Assembly (NCBI GenBank): GCA_019843655.1
Contig: JACDQD010000011.1
Location: 12,442,604 to 12,506,603, forward strand
Source of the DNA: Lethocerus indicus
Lineage: Eukaryota > Arthropoda > Insecta > Hemiptera > Belostomatidae
Direction: 5' to 3'
DNA length: 64,000 nt
Under the pieces are notes generated by a model. That model saw only the letters and a list, made by a program, of their open reading frames with translations. It made no database searches and was not told where the DNA came from. Positions 14,001 to 27,036 of the stretch are shown piece after piece. Both the position numbers and the translations under genes were made by a program. The first letter of the stretch is position 1, and every line of letters begins with the position of its first letter.

Positions 14001-17000
14001 ATCATCGCGGAGCGGATCGACTATAAACTTAGCCAATATATCGTTCTCCAATCTCTTGAAATATTGGCACAAAAAAATAAACTTTCTCCGTAATGGGGAA
14101 TGTAAATAATATATATATAGGTATACTGAATATACGAAATCCATGTATCTCGATTTAAATTCACTCAATGTCACATATTCCCGTTTCATATGAACGGTAC
14201 TTTCCCCACGGGCTAGAATCGAGAAAGCAGAGTATCGATGTTATCGGGCCGGACTTTGTTTAATGAAATCGTGCCCAATCAAGTCCCGTTCTCTGAAAAG
14301 CCCCGACGCTCTCTTTATCGAGACGCTCTTGAGCGTTGCGGGCTTGCATAACGGGTCTTACCGTCAGAGAGATCTCTCAGTTGTCAGCCGCCATATTTCG
14401 AGTACGTTCCCCGTCTTGGGCCTAAGACAGATGTGGACATTGTGTAATCCGATAGCCCACTTTAAATGGCGCCCCGCAGAGGAGGCGAAAAGGGCACTGA
14501 CATTTCGACTCGGGCTTACTCGACCGATGAATGAAAAAAAAATAAAAGAATTCGTCCCGATGACCCGAACCTGCAGGGTACTTTCTCCGTACGGAGAAAT
14601 AATAAATAACTTTGTTTCTGGATCGAAAGTTCACGAGAAAACACATGTTAGAACCCTAACAATTATCCCTCCTCGTTAAATAATCGTGTAATATAAACAT
14701 CGTCGTCATTGATTTTTGTCTTTTTGTCATTAAGTAAGGTGACGAATAATTAAAGATAAACAAATTTACCTATTTATTATTAAATAAATAGTAACAATCA
14801 ATCATGGAATCAGTGATCCCATTCTTTGTGTCCCATCCAGCTCTCCGAGTGGCCCGACACGTTTCCTCTGTCCAGATGAGCCAAGTTTTTGAAATGTCGC
14901 TAGAGATTATATTGAATTATCTTGAATGAACAATTCTGTTTTAGGAATATAAATATATATAAATTAGGAAAGCATAATGGTTGATATGAAAAAGTTCCAT
15001 CAACCTCTGAATGATCATTTTTCCGAAGAAGTATGTTTGCTGTTTTTTTTCTCAGAACGAAACACAACGTCCATCGCCGAAGAATAACTGATCTAACATA
15101 AAACTATGAACATTCACTTTATATTAGTCCAAACTTCGAATTACGGCTATAACCCCAACAACAATAAAAAATACTACCTCATTAAAGATACAGTGATAAA
15201 ATATGCTTCTAATCTAAAACAGTGAAGTTTCGGCATTTCGCTAAGAACTGAATCATCGACCGAACTTAATATTTGGCCAAAGATCCGAATTGGAGATCGT
15301 GAAAATCGCTCGCAGGTCGGATGAAGGCCGGGAAAGTTCTGTGGGACGTCCTTGGAGGTGGGGTAGGGGCCTCTCATTAAGTGGCCGCACATGGGAAAAG
15401 GCCTATTATTTATAAGCCGGTTATCGTCACTTCGATGGGATTTTTACATTACTCAACTGTGCCTTCGAGTTTTCATCGTACGCACAGAATAATCTCAGCC
15501 GCGGCCGAGGCACGCGTGTACTCTTAGTCTTTCTCCCGGTTTTTCAAGGCCGTTCCATCAAGAATATCCTTTCGAACCCATCCTTATCACAGACAATATT
15601 TGCTTTCAGGTTTACCAAACAGCATTAATAATATCATGCGAGCCTAGGAATTCTGTATGCCTTTCTTCTAACGAACACTAACAATTTGATTATGATCCCG
15701 ATTAATTATGGCCTGATTGCTTATGATAAGCGATGATATTAACATTAGGGGGTAAACAGTTGTCAGTCAGTTGTATCCTCATGGGACAATTACTTTCACT
15801 TTTATCCGTCTGTCAACAATCATCTAAATATTCTGACCAAACGATTCCATCAACTGTTGTCGGAAGTTATAAACGTCTAGTTGTGAACAATATATTGTGA
15901 AATTCAAATAAAATTCGGGTTTCGGAAACAGGAATTTCGGTGAACCAGAGATATGTGCACTACAACTCGCACAGACTGCGATTTCTGAAGACTGAAATAC
16001 AGATATATTTTAATTATTGCTATCTAAATTCCAGTGAGACCGATCACTCGATGTGGGTAGCAGGTGTTGAGCAGAGGTAAAAAAGTTAATTTTTTTTCCC
16101 GATGCAGCTCCCCTGGGTGAGGTTTCCTTCCTACGCTTCGGAACCCCTATATCTTCCAATATAAGAAGAATCAAAATATTCCCTGGTTATGATGGTCCGT
16201 TTCCGTCAAGCCTGCTTTCTAAACATTTCATGCCCCCTTAGTGTCCCATCTAAAACAACTTCAGTTTTCGAACTTTCATCAAATTAAAGCGCTTCAAGTC
16301 CAAGACGGAGATCTGCCATCGAAGAATTTAGTCCTCGTACCCCCTTGCCGGAATAGACGTTCCGATAAAAATAAAATTCGCGTTACCCAATGTTTGTGTT
16401 TCTATGCGATTTGCATATAATGCAAACACAAGAGGATGCGGTCACATGCGGTGAGATAATATCCTTTCGGCTTCTAGTCTGTTCGGACGATTAATCGACG
16501 ATTTTCCGGTTGGTGCGATCGAGCTCTCACGACCGCTGGAGCCACAGCGGACTGAGAAATCCCCGGGGGGGATTAGAAAAGGTACGATCGATTTTAAAAT
16601 GGGGATAATAACGAAGCACGTAATGTAATACGAATAACGCTTCGACGCCGGGGCACCGCTTGCACCCGCATGCAAGCGATTCCCAAGCGTTTAGCAATAA
16701 CGCATCATCTCCGGGACAATGGGACGGCGTCCCTATCGGCTTATCGTTTTTCGCCCGCCGTTTTGGCGTGATTTCGAACCATGCATCATCTCCGCGGAAG
16801 GGAGGGGGAACAAAATCTAGGCAAACACAATGGCGGTCCGATAATTACATTAAGCTATTGTGTAACGGTTATCTAAGCGCACAAAGGGCAATAAAATACG
16901 ATTGGGCAATCTGTTTACTCGTCGTTATGGAAAAATTGTTGGGGCCATTTTTTGACAGAGCGCCGATTGGCCAAAATTGCATCGGCGTCGCAGTGCTGCC

Positions 17001-18170
17001 ACCCGCCTGATTTTCGGCGTTGAATTTCCTTTAAAACGCCCGACGCTCACTTTTGCTCAACCGGGCCGAAAAACGATTATCTCTTACCCTCGGCGGGGAG
17101 GATCGGCGACCGAAAATGAATTAAGGGCGAAGAGATAATATTGTTGTTTGGGGTTAACTAAATGGGAATCGATGGGAATCTCTTTCGGATTGCCAACCGG
17201 CTGTGTTAAGAGGTCTCTGAGGAAATCGGCTTTGGGACGTTTCCACACTCAAATTAGAAATTTATTGCCCACTGTTCCTCGGGCTGCCCCAAGAGGAAGA
17301 TTGATCATAATGGTGGGCGATTTGCAATTAAAATTCTTCCGCCCTGAATAAACGGAGTTTTTCGTTGAAATAATAGGCTAGTTCCGATTCTACAAACACA
17401 ATAAACAGAATATAATATTTCTACAGGTAATCGCTCATTTACTATATTACTATAGATTCTAATACTAATGGATGGAATGAGTGTTAACGATGAATGATCA
17501 ATGACGACTCGACAGAGCCTACGCGCGATCGAACGTCCCCTCCGGAGGTTGAATTTTCACTAGAAAGTTCCCTCTCTTTTCCAGCGCCGCTTTTCTCTTC
17601 AAAACGAATCGGCATTGAATCCGGTCGGCGTCTGTGACCGGGACTCCCGATTATTGACGTCTGGCCACAATGAGGAGTGTACTCCTCGCTGTACACTTTT
17701 ACTTATTACCGGGCACCGGAAAGTCCGATTATCGACCGTAATGGATTTGCCGAAACCTCGACATTAGAAGAGGCGCAGCGCCCGATGCAAAACCGGGATT
17801 GGACTCGGCCGGACCCGGTAGGGATTTCACGCGTTTCACACCGTAACGGGCATTAGCCGCCTCAGATTATAACATCTGGAAAAAAAAGTATTTTGCTGAC
17901 TGTATGAAAGCAGCACAACCTCAGTTCCGAGCTCTCCATTTAGCACACAGAAAATTACGTTTTAGAATTACGATTCCTTAATTGCTGTCTGCAGTATATG
18001 AATAATACTGTTCTGGAACACATGAAGCTAATATCAATATCTGGGGGCACAATCTGTCTTATTTAATCTGACAGAAATCAGGAATCTAAGCAACTCCCAG
18101 CGGTGCCCAGGACGAAATAAGCGTTTGGAACAGAAAATATATTGGATAATATTCCATGCCAAACGAATAC
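11020..18170. other. non-coding stretch apart from the E-box cluster
   Basis: CpG-rich DNA with scattered open frames up to about 138 codons (14263-14679) that show no recognisable domain, no splice structure and an open antisense. Confidence 0.5.
12950..13026. promoter_or_regulatory. cluster of CAGCTG E-boxes
   Basis: CAGCTG at 12950, 12966 and 13005, CAGTTG at 12981 and CAGCTA at 13021, separated by A/T-rich ATTTAA spacers. This could be a bHLH-binding enhancer piece or a decayed short tandem repeat. There is no gene close enough to assign. Confidence 0.4.
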
Positions 18171-18180
18171 TTCAAATTAA

Positions 18181-18391
18181 CCCTCTATGGGCCGGTGTAA
18201 CTTTCAGGTCATATTTCAATTTATCGAGATTTTACCAAATAATTATAGCTTTTTTCGTGAGATGGGGCATAAATCTTAATCCTATAACGTTGTCAAGACA
18301 ACCAATATCAATATCAATTTTTTTTATTTGCATATGTAGGTTTATAATTACTGACTTTTCGTTCCCCAATTTAAAATTTGCCCATAGAGGT
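18181..18391 (+). mobile_element. TTAA-flanked MITE, copy 1 (piggyBac-like ends)
   Basis: 211 bp bounded by TTAA on both sides (18177-18180 and 18392-18395). Ends are CCCTCTATGGGC and GCCCATAGAGG, a terminal inverted repeat of about 11 bp. TTAA duplications and CCC-starting ends are typical of piggyBac-type elements. It has no transposase, so it is non-autonomous. It is nearly identical over most of its length to 52514-52745. Confidence 0.8.
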
Positions 18392-19811
18392 TTAAATATT
18401 ATATTTCTACCGGACGAATTTTTTTCTACGGTTATTTTTTCAATAACCGAAACCGGGATCTTCAGGTTAGCACTCTCCCTGAGAATTTTGAATTCATTTT
18501 CCCTTCTTCAATCGCCCTTCAATCTCCTTTTCACGGATGAAGAGGAATACATTTTTACGGGATTTAATGTTAAAGAACCAGTCCCCATGCCTTTGTAAAA
18601 TCTCGAATGGTGTTATAACCCGTTCAGGTACTAAAGCCGTCAACTTTTCAGGACGTCTTTAAAGGTCAGCAATGTCCGCGTTCCGCCATCATGTTACCCG
18701 TCGTTGGATAACGTCAACCCGTGGAGAGAGAGAGGTGTGTGCAAGGGCCGGTTTAATTGGCCCAGTCGGGAAGTACCGCACCGGCCGCCCATACCGCTGT
18801 GTGTTTTATTAGGCCAATTATTACCGTCTGGTCCGTTCTAGGAAGAAAGATTTACATAACGGAAACAACAATGTTGCGAACATTACTCGAGTCCCTCGCC
18901 TTTTCAGAATGTCCGACCGGGGGGGTCGGAAAAGAGAGGATAAGACGCGAGCTTTCTACATTGTCTCAACAGCCAGGAAACTACAACAAAGGCTTTCCAA
19001 TAATGCTAATTTGCGGTGGATCTAATTATTGACGTTAGAAATTATGATTGCCAATATTTGGTTTGTTTGACTAAAATATTCCTTCCGCCATATTTCACAT
19101 TGCAATGAGGATGGAATAATGACTTTTTCAGTTACATCGTCAATTGATGATATGGCCCTTATGTTTCAACGAGCATTTGAAGGGTGAAAACAAGGTTTTT
19201 TCATCTATCCGCGCTTTGCAGAAAGGGTTTGGGCACTTTCGACTGTCTCACAGGGGAGACGTTCTCCAGTTCATCGCTTTAGAAATTCGACGTCCAGAGA
19301 GTTATTTTGAAATTAACGTAGCGTACACCGAATGTAATTGCCCGGTTGAAAAAACAAACTGGAGCGTAATAAAAGGAATCCGGCCTTTTCCCGGTCGAAT
19401 AAACCCCGTGGTTGGGGGGGGGGGTGAGGTAGAGCGAAAATGAAATCTCCCGCCTTTCACAAACATGAAATTGATATTTTTTAATCGCGCCACGGCGTAT
19501 TTTATGCCGTATTTTGTATTTTCATAATTATATTTCTACTTTCAGCCGAACGCCTCGAATGTATACGCACCACCAATGCAGCAATGTGTGATCAATCGTT
19601 GAGGGACTAAAAAGTGGGCCTAGCTGGATGATTCAGCAATAAAAGGAATTCCATTAGTGGACGGGTCATATCTCCAAAATGTTGACGAGCTTCAAAAAGA
19701 AGACGAGAAGAGGAAACCGCGATGAAATATAGGCCTATAGTGCTCTCGAGTTCCGTTCGCATTTAATTATTAAATTTGCAGCGAAAACTGGGCCCGAACA
19801 ATTTTTGAATA

Positions 19812-20106
19812 GTTTAGAATACCCGTTTTGTTATCTGCGAGGGTTGGAATACCGTAGACTTCGTGTGTTTCGGTCTCCTCTCGCCGGTTTGGTGTTTTGC
19901 TAGACCGGTTTCGGCTGCTCGCCGTCTTCAGTAACGGTGTTAATCACTATTGGCACTTTGGATTTTTTTCGGGCATCCTCACTGCACTGTTACTGTAACT
20001 TCACCCAAAGTGACTAACACCAGTACTGAAGATGGCGAGCAGCCGAAACCAGTCTAGAAAACGACCGAATCAGCGAGAGGAGACAGAAACACACGAAATC
20101 TACAAT
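19812..20106 (+). mobile_element. foldback element copy A
   Basis: About 295 bp with two inverted arms of about 100 bp (left about 19850-19960, right about 20000-20104). Shared arm words are CTAGACCGGTTTCGGCTG, CTCCTCTCGC and TTCGTGTGTTTC. Flanking 9-mers TTTTGAATA (19803-19811) and TCTTGAATA (20107-20115) form a near-perfect target duplication. No coding capacity. Confidence 0.75.
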
Positions 20107-20980
20107 TCTTGAATATCTAAAGAGAAATATTGTTCCGCCGGCCTCGATCGCGAACTGTTATTTAACCCACATTCGAAAAGCGGTACGGGCGAATGGGAAA
20201 AAAAATGGACGTTGGAGCCATCAACTCTTACGCAACCATTACCATCGTTGTTGCAATTGAAGGGCCTTCTTCTTTAATGGCCGTGCTCTCTCCCGCTTGA
20301 TATATCTCCTCCTGAATGTTAAACCGTCAGTGGGACTGAAGGCAAAAAGAAAAAAAAAAGAAAATAATAGAAAACATATTGCGCTCCGGTAGGAGGAAGA
20401 AATACGTTGGATCGGGTGCGACACGGCATTATTAACGCTGTTGGCGGGGTCGCCTCGGGATGTTAACCCTGGACGGAGTGATGTGCAAATCCGATTTTAA
20501 AGGTCGCCCATTATGTCTCTAACTATTATCAACACGAGAGCTAAGCTAAGGTAAGAGGTGATTTCTAGGCGCAGACTTCAAAGAGAGGGCGATACCGATA
20601 AAAGGCTTTTTACAAATGGAGTTCTATACCGCTCTATGTAACGCCTCTCCTCTACCTTTCATCTTAATTAAATATCGGTCTAAGGAATAATTGGTATACA
20701 TCCATTTAAATTCGGATTCCACGTTGGTATTAGAGTACAAATGTACTCTAACATGACGAAGAGTCAAAATGAAATACGTCTACTATTATACACAGTTAAA
20801 TTATTTATGAATAAAATAAAACCGAATAAATATTTACGAGTAATATGATCACTATTTTTTTTTCCTACCTCACTAAATAACTGCCTGCTGATTAGGCGCC
20901 GGTGCGAATGTCGCTGTGGCGGCTTGCGCAAATCGTAACGGGAATTTTTGTATTTTCACCGGAATTTTATAATAGAACAA

Positions 20981-21030
20981 TGGGACAGAGGGAGAGAGAG
21001 AGAGAGAAAGAGGGAGGGAAGGAGGGAGGG
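20981..21030 (+). repeat. (GA)n/(GGGA)n tract
   Basis: Purine-only stretch of GAGAGA followed by GGGAGG repeats. Confidence 0.85.
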
Positions 21031-22045
21031 TTGTAGCAACAAACTAGACAATGAACAATATCCGTGCAACAAAATCTTACCGAAGGTCAAGTCGACGAAA
21101 CGGCAAAACAGAAGGGGTTCTTAATTCTAAGTTAGAAATATGAAAAATTACTATTGATAACTATTTTATTGTAAATTCAAAATTTATACATGCCAGAAAA
21201 TACTTTGTTTATTCGGTTAATTCGTTGTGGATTTCGGGTATTTTCCTATTGGTCTCAGATTTAGGTAAAAATTCCAGGCCGGTCCAGAATTATAGGGTTG
21301 CATAACCGAGGGTTTAACATGCACGTTTTAGATCTTTATTTTACTATATAGTTTAAATTATAACGGCAATAAAATGTTAAAGTGAAGTTCATCACCCGTC
21401 CTATTTTTTCAGGAGAGAGGTTTTATTACAGGCGTTGCTAATTTGCAGGTGGATTAAAAAGGACTCGGAGCATTGTGCTCGTATTTTGTTCCGGCCGAAA
21501 CGGGTCGGTACCGTCACTTGGAAAGTGCCTATGCGCTAAGTCCCGGCTTAGCAGAAGGTCTTTGTGTAGACTCCCGGGGGTGTTATAATGGGATCCCGAT
21601 GAACAAAGAGGCGGATGAACTTTGGCTTGACGACCATCGCTCATATTGCCGCCCATTTCGATCGCTAATAAGCGCGACCAAAGCGGTTTCTATAGTCGAT
21701 TCGATAGCGCCTTCTCCCCCGCCCCCACACACACACACAAAGTCTCTACAGTGGCTTCCCACCAGGGCTTGCGTCAATCCACTTATATGTCGACACACAT
21801 GCGCACACTCACAAGCCTGATCCGTGTTAAGGACATGTGCTCGGTCGAACGCTCTGTATGCATTTGTCAAAGATATAATGTTCTGTCACCGCTCGCTTCT
21901 TCGGTTCATTGGTAGGCCGGTTTGGGCATGACGCAATCGTCATAAATATAGTACGAGTTTGGGCTTACTCGGGACGCTGTTATGAAGGAGATTCCGTTAA
22001 AAACCATTAAAATAAATTCAAATCACCAAACGTCTGCAATTTTCG

Positions 22046-22180
22046 AGTTATACTATCCATCAGTAAACAGAACGCCTTCCGTTTTAAAGTTATACTATCA
22101 CTCAATACACAGAACGCCTTACGATTTCAAGTTATACTATCCGGCAATACACCGAGCGCCTTTGGTTTATAAGTTGCAGT
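22046..22180 (+). repeat. 42-bp tandem repeat, about three units
   Basis: AGTTATACTATC recurs at 22046, 22088 and 22130, and a degraded fourth start occurs at 22172, an exact 42-bp period. Each unit also has CAGAACGCCTT or a close variant. The period is 14 codons, and one forward frame stays open, giving repeats of the type LYYPSVNRTPSVLK. It ends about 60 bp before foldback copy B. Confidence 0.85.
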
Positions 22181-22240
22181 TACTACCACTCAAAATATTG
22201 CGCTATGTATAAAGAAGATGTTTGATAATAATTTTATAGT

Positions 22241-22628
22241 TAGTTTAACATACCTGTTTTGTGGCCTGTGAAGGTTTGGAATACCGTAGATTTCGTGTGT
22301 TTCTGTCTCCTCTCGCCGATTTGGTCTTTTGCCAGACCGGTATCTTCAGTAGCGGAGTTCAGTACAAAATCCCACACCCCCCCCCTCCTCACAAAGAGGA
22401 CAAACCACACACCCCAAAACACAATAACGAGACACGTATATATACACACACGACAAACAGACAACCGCCACAGTACAAGTGACAGTGACAGTGCAGTGAG
22501 GATGCCCGAAAAACATCCAAAGCGCCAAAAGTGACAGACACCGCTACTGAAGATGGCGAGCAGCCGAAACCGGTCTAGCAAAAGGCCAAACCGGCGAGAG
22601 GAGACAGAAACACACGAAATCTACGGAG
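22241..22628 (+). mobile_element. foldback element copy B (longest copy)
   Basis: About 388 bp, with the same arms as the other copies but the longest spacer, including a C-rich run and CACAC/GTATATATAC tracts. The flanks show a direct repeat TTTTATAGTT (22232-22241 and 22629-22638), one base of which overlaps the element start. Open frames on both strands here arise from the inverted arms and are not genes. Confidence 0.78.
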
Positions 22629-24864
22629 TTTTATAGTTGTTTTTTAATAACTATTATTACTTGCATCTGTTATTAGTAATTTTTTTTTGATATGGGAGTA
22701 ATGAGAAAGAAACAGTCGGCAAGGCCGTTAGAAATTCCCCGGGGGGAATCGTATTAATTAGCGTTGTTGTAGCTTTGTTGTTTCGTCACGGATGTAGTTT
22801 GAACGCTCCAAACTGGCACACAAATTGGGTTAGCAAGGCCGCCATGGGAGAATTTCTTGTTTATAGATTCGTAATCAAGTGAAAAATGAAAATCGAAACG
22901 CGCTCTTTCTTTCCTTTGCCTGCCCACCGTCCCCTTCAACGTCCTGATTAACACGAAACCGACCTTCCTCGGACGGGGGGAATTCGAGGTGCACTTAATT
23001 AGCATAAACATTCCACAGCGAAGAATTTCAACTGTTTTGAACAATGTTGTTTATTGCCGCGGGATGCGTTGCACTTAGGATGTTTTCCTGATTGCTACAT
23101 TTGTTAAAGGCGTAACATAACCAGAATCATGAGTCTAGCTATTTTGTAGACGACAGACCAGAATATCGGTCAGTAGTTATACGTCAAGAAGGTGTAACAT
23201 GTCTAGCTTAGTACCAGCTGATGAAGTAACTAATTATGACTTTGTTTCAAGCCCAGGTGACTTGAATCGCCTGTAAAGTTTCATTTCACAAATCCTGGTC
23301 CGGATCCTGGTGCACGTTTTAAAGATATTTCTCCTCGGAAGACGTAATCATTAGTATTATCCAATAAGCTCGGCGGAGCGAGGGGCCTTTCGAACTCCGC
23401 AATTTGTAACCGGGCCCCCTTTAATTAGATGCTGCGGCGAATTTAAAACGCGATAAATTTATAGCATAAATTCGCGAATACGACTGTACTGGAAGCGGCA
23501 GAAAGTCTTGGAAAATCCTGGGAGGCAATTTTCCAGTGGCCAACACATCCTGGATGAGGTAAGAGTCCTTCGGTGTCGGATGGAAGTAAAAGTGAATTTG
23601 AAGGAGGAACTCAGAAGTTAATTGCATGGGACGCATTAGACGGAATACACTGGATCTTCTATTATTATATCACACTTCATATTTTTTTTGCTGCTAATAA
23701 ATTAAGAGGATTAGTGAAAGGGGATTTAATCCTTATGCATTATTGGATCCCGATAGTAAATGTAATTTCATTGGGAATTTCGGCGATGGCATACTGAACA
23801 CGGAGGAATTTCAATCTGAATGTGCCTACATTTAGAAATTTGGCTGTCAATATCCGGGAAGTTTAAAAGTTTTGATCGAGCGGAACATAGGCTTATTTTG
23901 CTCTTAAAAAATTATTTCCAAAACTAAACTGTAAAACGAAAAATTCCGAAGGATCGCACATAAATTATACGACCAAATAATTAAATATTACAGTGATCTT
24001 CGTGCAGATAAGCTGCTTCGTCCGTAGCCAGATAAAAGTAGCAATTAAATAATGCTTTATGATACATGTACGGAGGTCGGCGAGTGTTTCTGAAGATCTC
24101 TATATTTTATCTTATATAGAATTTTTTGCCTCGGTTTATTAACGGGAGGGAAGTTATTTATGTTCCCAGCATTTTTTTGCCAGACAGAATATCTCAAAAC
24201 TGGCAATATCCCAATCCCAAACAAGTATCTTAAATCTTTGTCCTACAGGCGAAATTATGAAAGGCAGAAGAATATCCTTAATTTTACTTAATTTACCGGT
24301 ACGGGTTCATCCGCGCTAAAGGAATTTCACCAAAGGCTGCATAAAAAATACAAGTAATTAAAGAAATAATGATTGTTAGCGGTACGGATGTGTGAACCCT
24401 TACCTCGTAAATTACAAATTCTTGGAGTGTTGTATGTCGATTTCGAACAGTCCGCGGTGAGATATTAATAAATGGTACAAAATTAAGATGGAAATTTGCT
24501 AACGCCAGTTGGAGTCTCCACGTGAGTGTACAGAACAAAATTGGCGGAGCTTTACTCGAGCGGCCGTTGCCAGGATTTCCGCAATTTCCATTGTTTACTT
24601 TTAAATTAACAATAATTTTTCCCTCCAAATTTCGGAAAAACGCCCCATTGTTTCCCACCAGGTGGCCGTGTCACGGACGCGTTGTCCTGTATGACACGAA
24701 TTAATTTCAACGGAATCAATTAATAGGAAGAAAAAATATCCGATAATTGAAGGATCGAAGTTTTATGCAATCAATTATTATTTCTAGTAGGATCTCGTAA
24801 TACTGTGTAGAGAACCGTTATCTGTCTGTTCCCCAATAGGGCTCCCCTTAGGTGTGTTTTTCAC

Positions 24865-24903
24865 CCGACGTTTCGGAACTCTCGCTGGCCCCATCATCAG
24901 GGT
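24865..24903 (+). repeat. short dispersed CGACGTTTCGG repeat, copy 1
   Basis: Shares the exact 15-mer CCGACGTTTCGGAAC with 33684-33698, followed in both at nearly the same distance by TCATCAG. This arrangement recalls a dispersed repeat word seen in many arthropod genomes (from memory, not checked). Element boundaries are not visible. Confidence 0.55.
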
Positions 24904-26290
24904 CCTTTACGCGTTTGGCAATTAACGATAAACTGTCGATTCAATTACGACGATTCGTTCAACCCCGCGGGGGAGTTGAATCGAGCAGTTCAAGAACATT
25001 TTCAGAATTTAAAATAAAAGTGTCGATCGGTGCCCGAATCTTATAAAAGTCCAGAACTGTCGTGTAGATGTCATGAAATAATTTAGAATTCTCAAGTTTC
25101 AGATAAGACATTCAAGTGACCTCACGATCGGAATACAATGAGTACGATAAATATATTATATATATAATAAATAATAGTTCATTAACCTTAATTTTGAACC
25201 CCCTTTTCTACGATATAACCTATTCCAAGTTGGTATCGGCGGTCGAATTCTCGGATTTCGACGAAAATACGGATACTCAGAAAGAGCGGAAGTTTCCGAT
25301 GGCCGATTTCTCGGTCCGGAAGACAATAGGGCATCTTTCCAGTCATGGAAAGTAAGTGAGATTTCGAAACTAGCACCGGGAGACGCTTCAATTAATGGCC
25401 TGTTGAATAACACAGTCGGACGGAGTAAAAACACGGTCGGTTTTACTCCCCGACCAAAAAGCTCGACTTTCGGTTAATGGCGAAGTTCGTTGCGCCAAGT
25501 ATTGAAAACTCATTGGCTGTCAACATTTGTGCCGAGAGAATATATTGGGAAAATATATTGAGAGAATATATACCAGACATATTGGTTTTACCTCCATTAA
25601 GATAAACGCCCGAGTATCGTTCTATATTTTTTTTAATTATGAAAAAATTCAACAGACGAAATTCGCCTAAGACAGGGTTCGAATTCTATCCGAATAAGGC
25701 GAAAATTAAGTCCCGGCTGCGAACATCGTCGTTCAGCGTGACCCGGCGAACTGTAATTCAGGGGGGGAGGTCGAACAGGCGGGGTGTATTCACGCTCACA
25801 ATATTGTCACGAAAGTTTTCTCGCTAATTGCTCGATCCGAGGGAATTTACAACTAAAGCTTCGTGAGCTCGGGGCGGAAAGGGCGCCTCCCCCTTACCGT
25901 CGCCAACACGGCCCGCATCACGCCGTCATCGCGATTGACGGCCGATTCCTTAAACGGGTTATGACATTTGCAGAAGAAAGCGCCCACGTTCTTCCACGGC
26001 GAAGAGTATGCCGTATACGAACGTGCCGTATTTGGGCGCCTTCTGTGTACAAACACTGTTTGGCCGTTGCCACAGAAATGTCGGACCGTTACAATAACCT
26101 CCCATCAGGTTCGTAGCCCTTTCCCCCATTATTTATTATTACACTTAAGTGAAAGGAATCCAATCAGTACGAATAATATCTTCATACATAAGGTGAATAT
26201 CCTAGGAAATTTGAGCGCTATAAAACTCTTCCGGGGATTCTCAAAGACTATTCTTCCGATTAACTATTCATTCTTGTTCGCCCTGTAACG

Positions 26291-26291
<1 letters not shown>

Positions 26292-26334
<43 letters not shown>
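26292..26334. repeat. (AT)n microsatellite
   Basis: About 21 uninterrupted AT units in otherwise CpG-rich DNA. Confidence 0.95.
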
Positions 26335-26337
<3 letters not shown>

Positions 26338-26756
26338 GTGTCTGTTACATGTGTGGTTGATACTCTCGAGCACGTTTCTGACCGTGGTACAAGCGGAAGC
26401 GCATTAGGTCAACTCTTAGTGCACGATTGTGGACGCGGCCTCTTAATTCCCCGCCGGCCATTTCACTCCCGTCGTGTACATCATATTATTGAATTAGTTA
26501 CACTTTGACCAAGTTACTTGGTCATTGGGATAAGAGCGATAGGGGTTAGAACATTCAATTGGAACATTGGACTATCAGGTCTGGCAGACGCTGAGGAGCC
26601 ACTTTCGATCGGACGGGGGCCGTTCTTACGTTTTCTAGCCGTTCTAAAACGTTTTTCGCAATTCTATAACTGTTATTGAACAGTAGATAGTTACGGCTGA
26701 TAGTACGGACGATGGGTGTCAGGACGTAATTGAAGTAAAGGATAAAAGTTCAAATC

Positions 26757-27036
26757 TTGTCTTTCGCCTCCTGGTCTTTTGCTAGACCGGTTTCGCCTGC
26801 TCGCCATCTTCAGCAGCGGTGTTAGTCACTTTGGCACTTTGGACGCTTTTTGGGCATCCCCACTGCACTGCCGCTGTCACTTGTACTGTGGTGATTGTCT
26901 GTTTGTCGTTTGTTTGTATATACGTTACTGAGGATGGCGAGCAGCCGAAACCGGTGTAGCAAAAGACCAAACCAGCGAGAGGAGACTGAAGAAAGCGGAA
27001 TCTGTGGTCTTCCGAACCCTCGTAAACCACAAACCG
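26757..27036 (-). mobile_element. foldback element copy C (opposite orientation)
   Basis: Same inverted arms. The extra outer segment (a GTTTGTGGTTTACGAGGGTT-like sequence) is on the right side in reverse complement, so this copy is inverted relative to A, B, D and F. The left outer end is missing or eroded, and no clear target duplication is visible. Confidence 0.68.

Larger units (their letters stand above)
18400..22040. other. non-coding stretch around foldback copy A
   Basis: Apart from foldback copy A and the GA/GGGA tract, no feature can be supported. Open frames near 21470-21915 overlap on both strands and are not recognised. Confidence 0.5.

Noticed and set aside
18125..18598. A 157-codon open frame
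   Set aside because: It runs through the TTAA MITE, which recurs in a lap intron; not a gene.
22240..22581. Open frames of 73-113 codons on both strands
   Set aside because: They fall wholly within foldback copy B and are produced by its inverted arms and low-complexity spacer.
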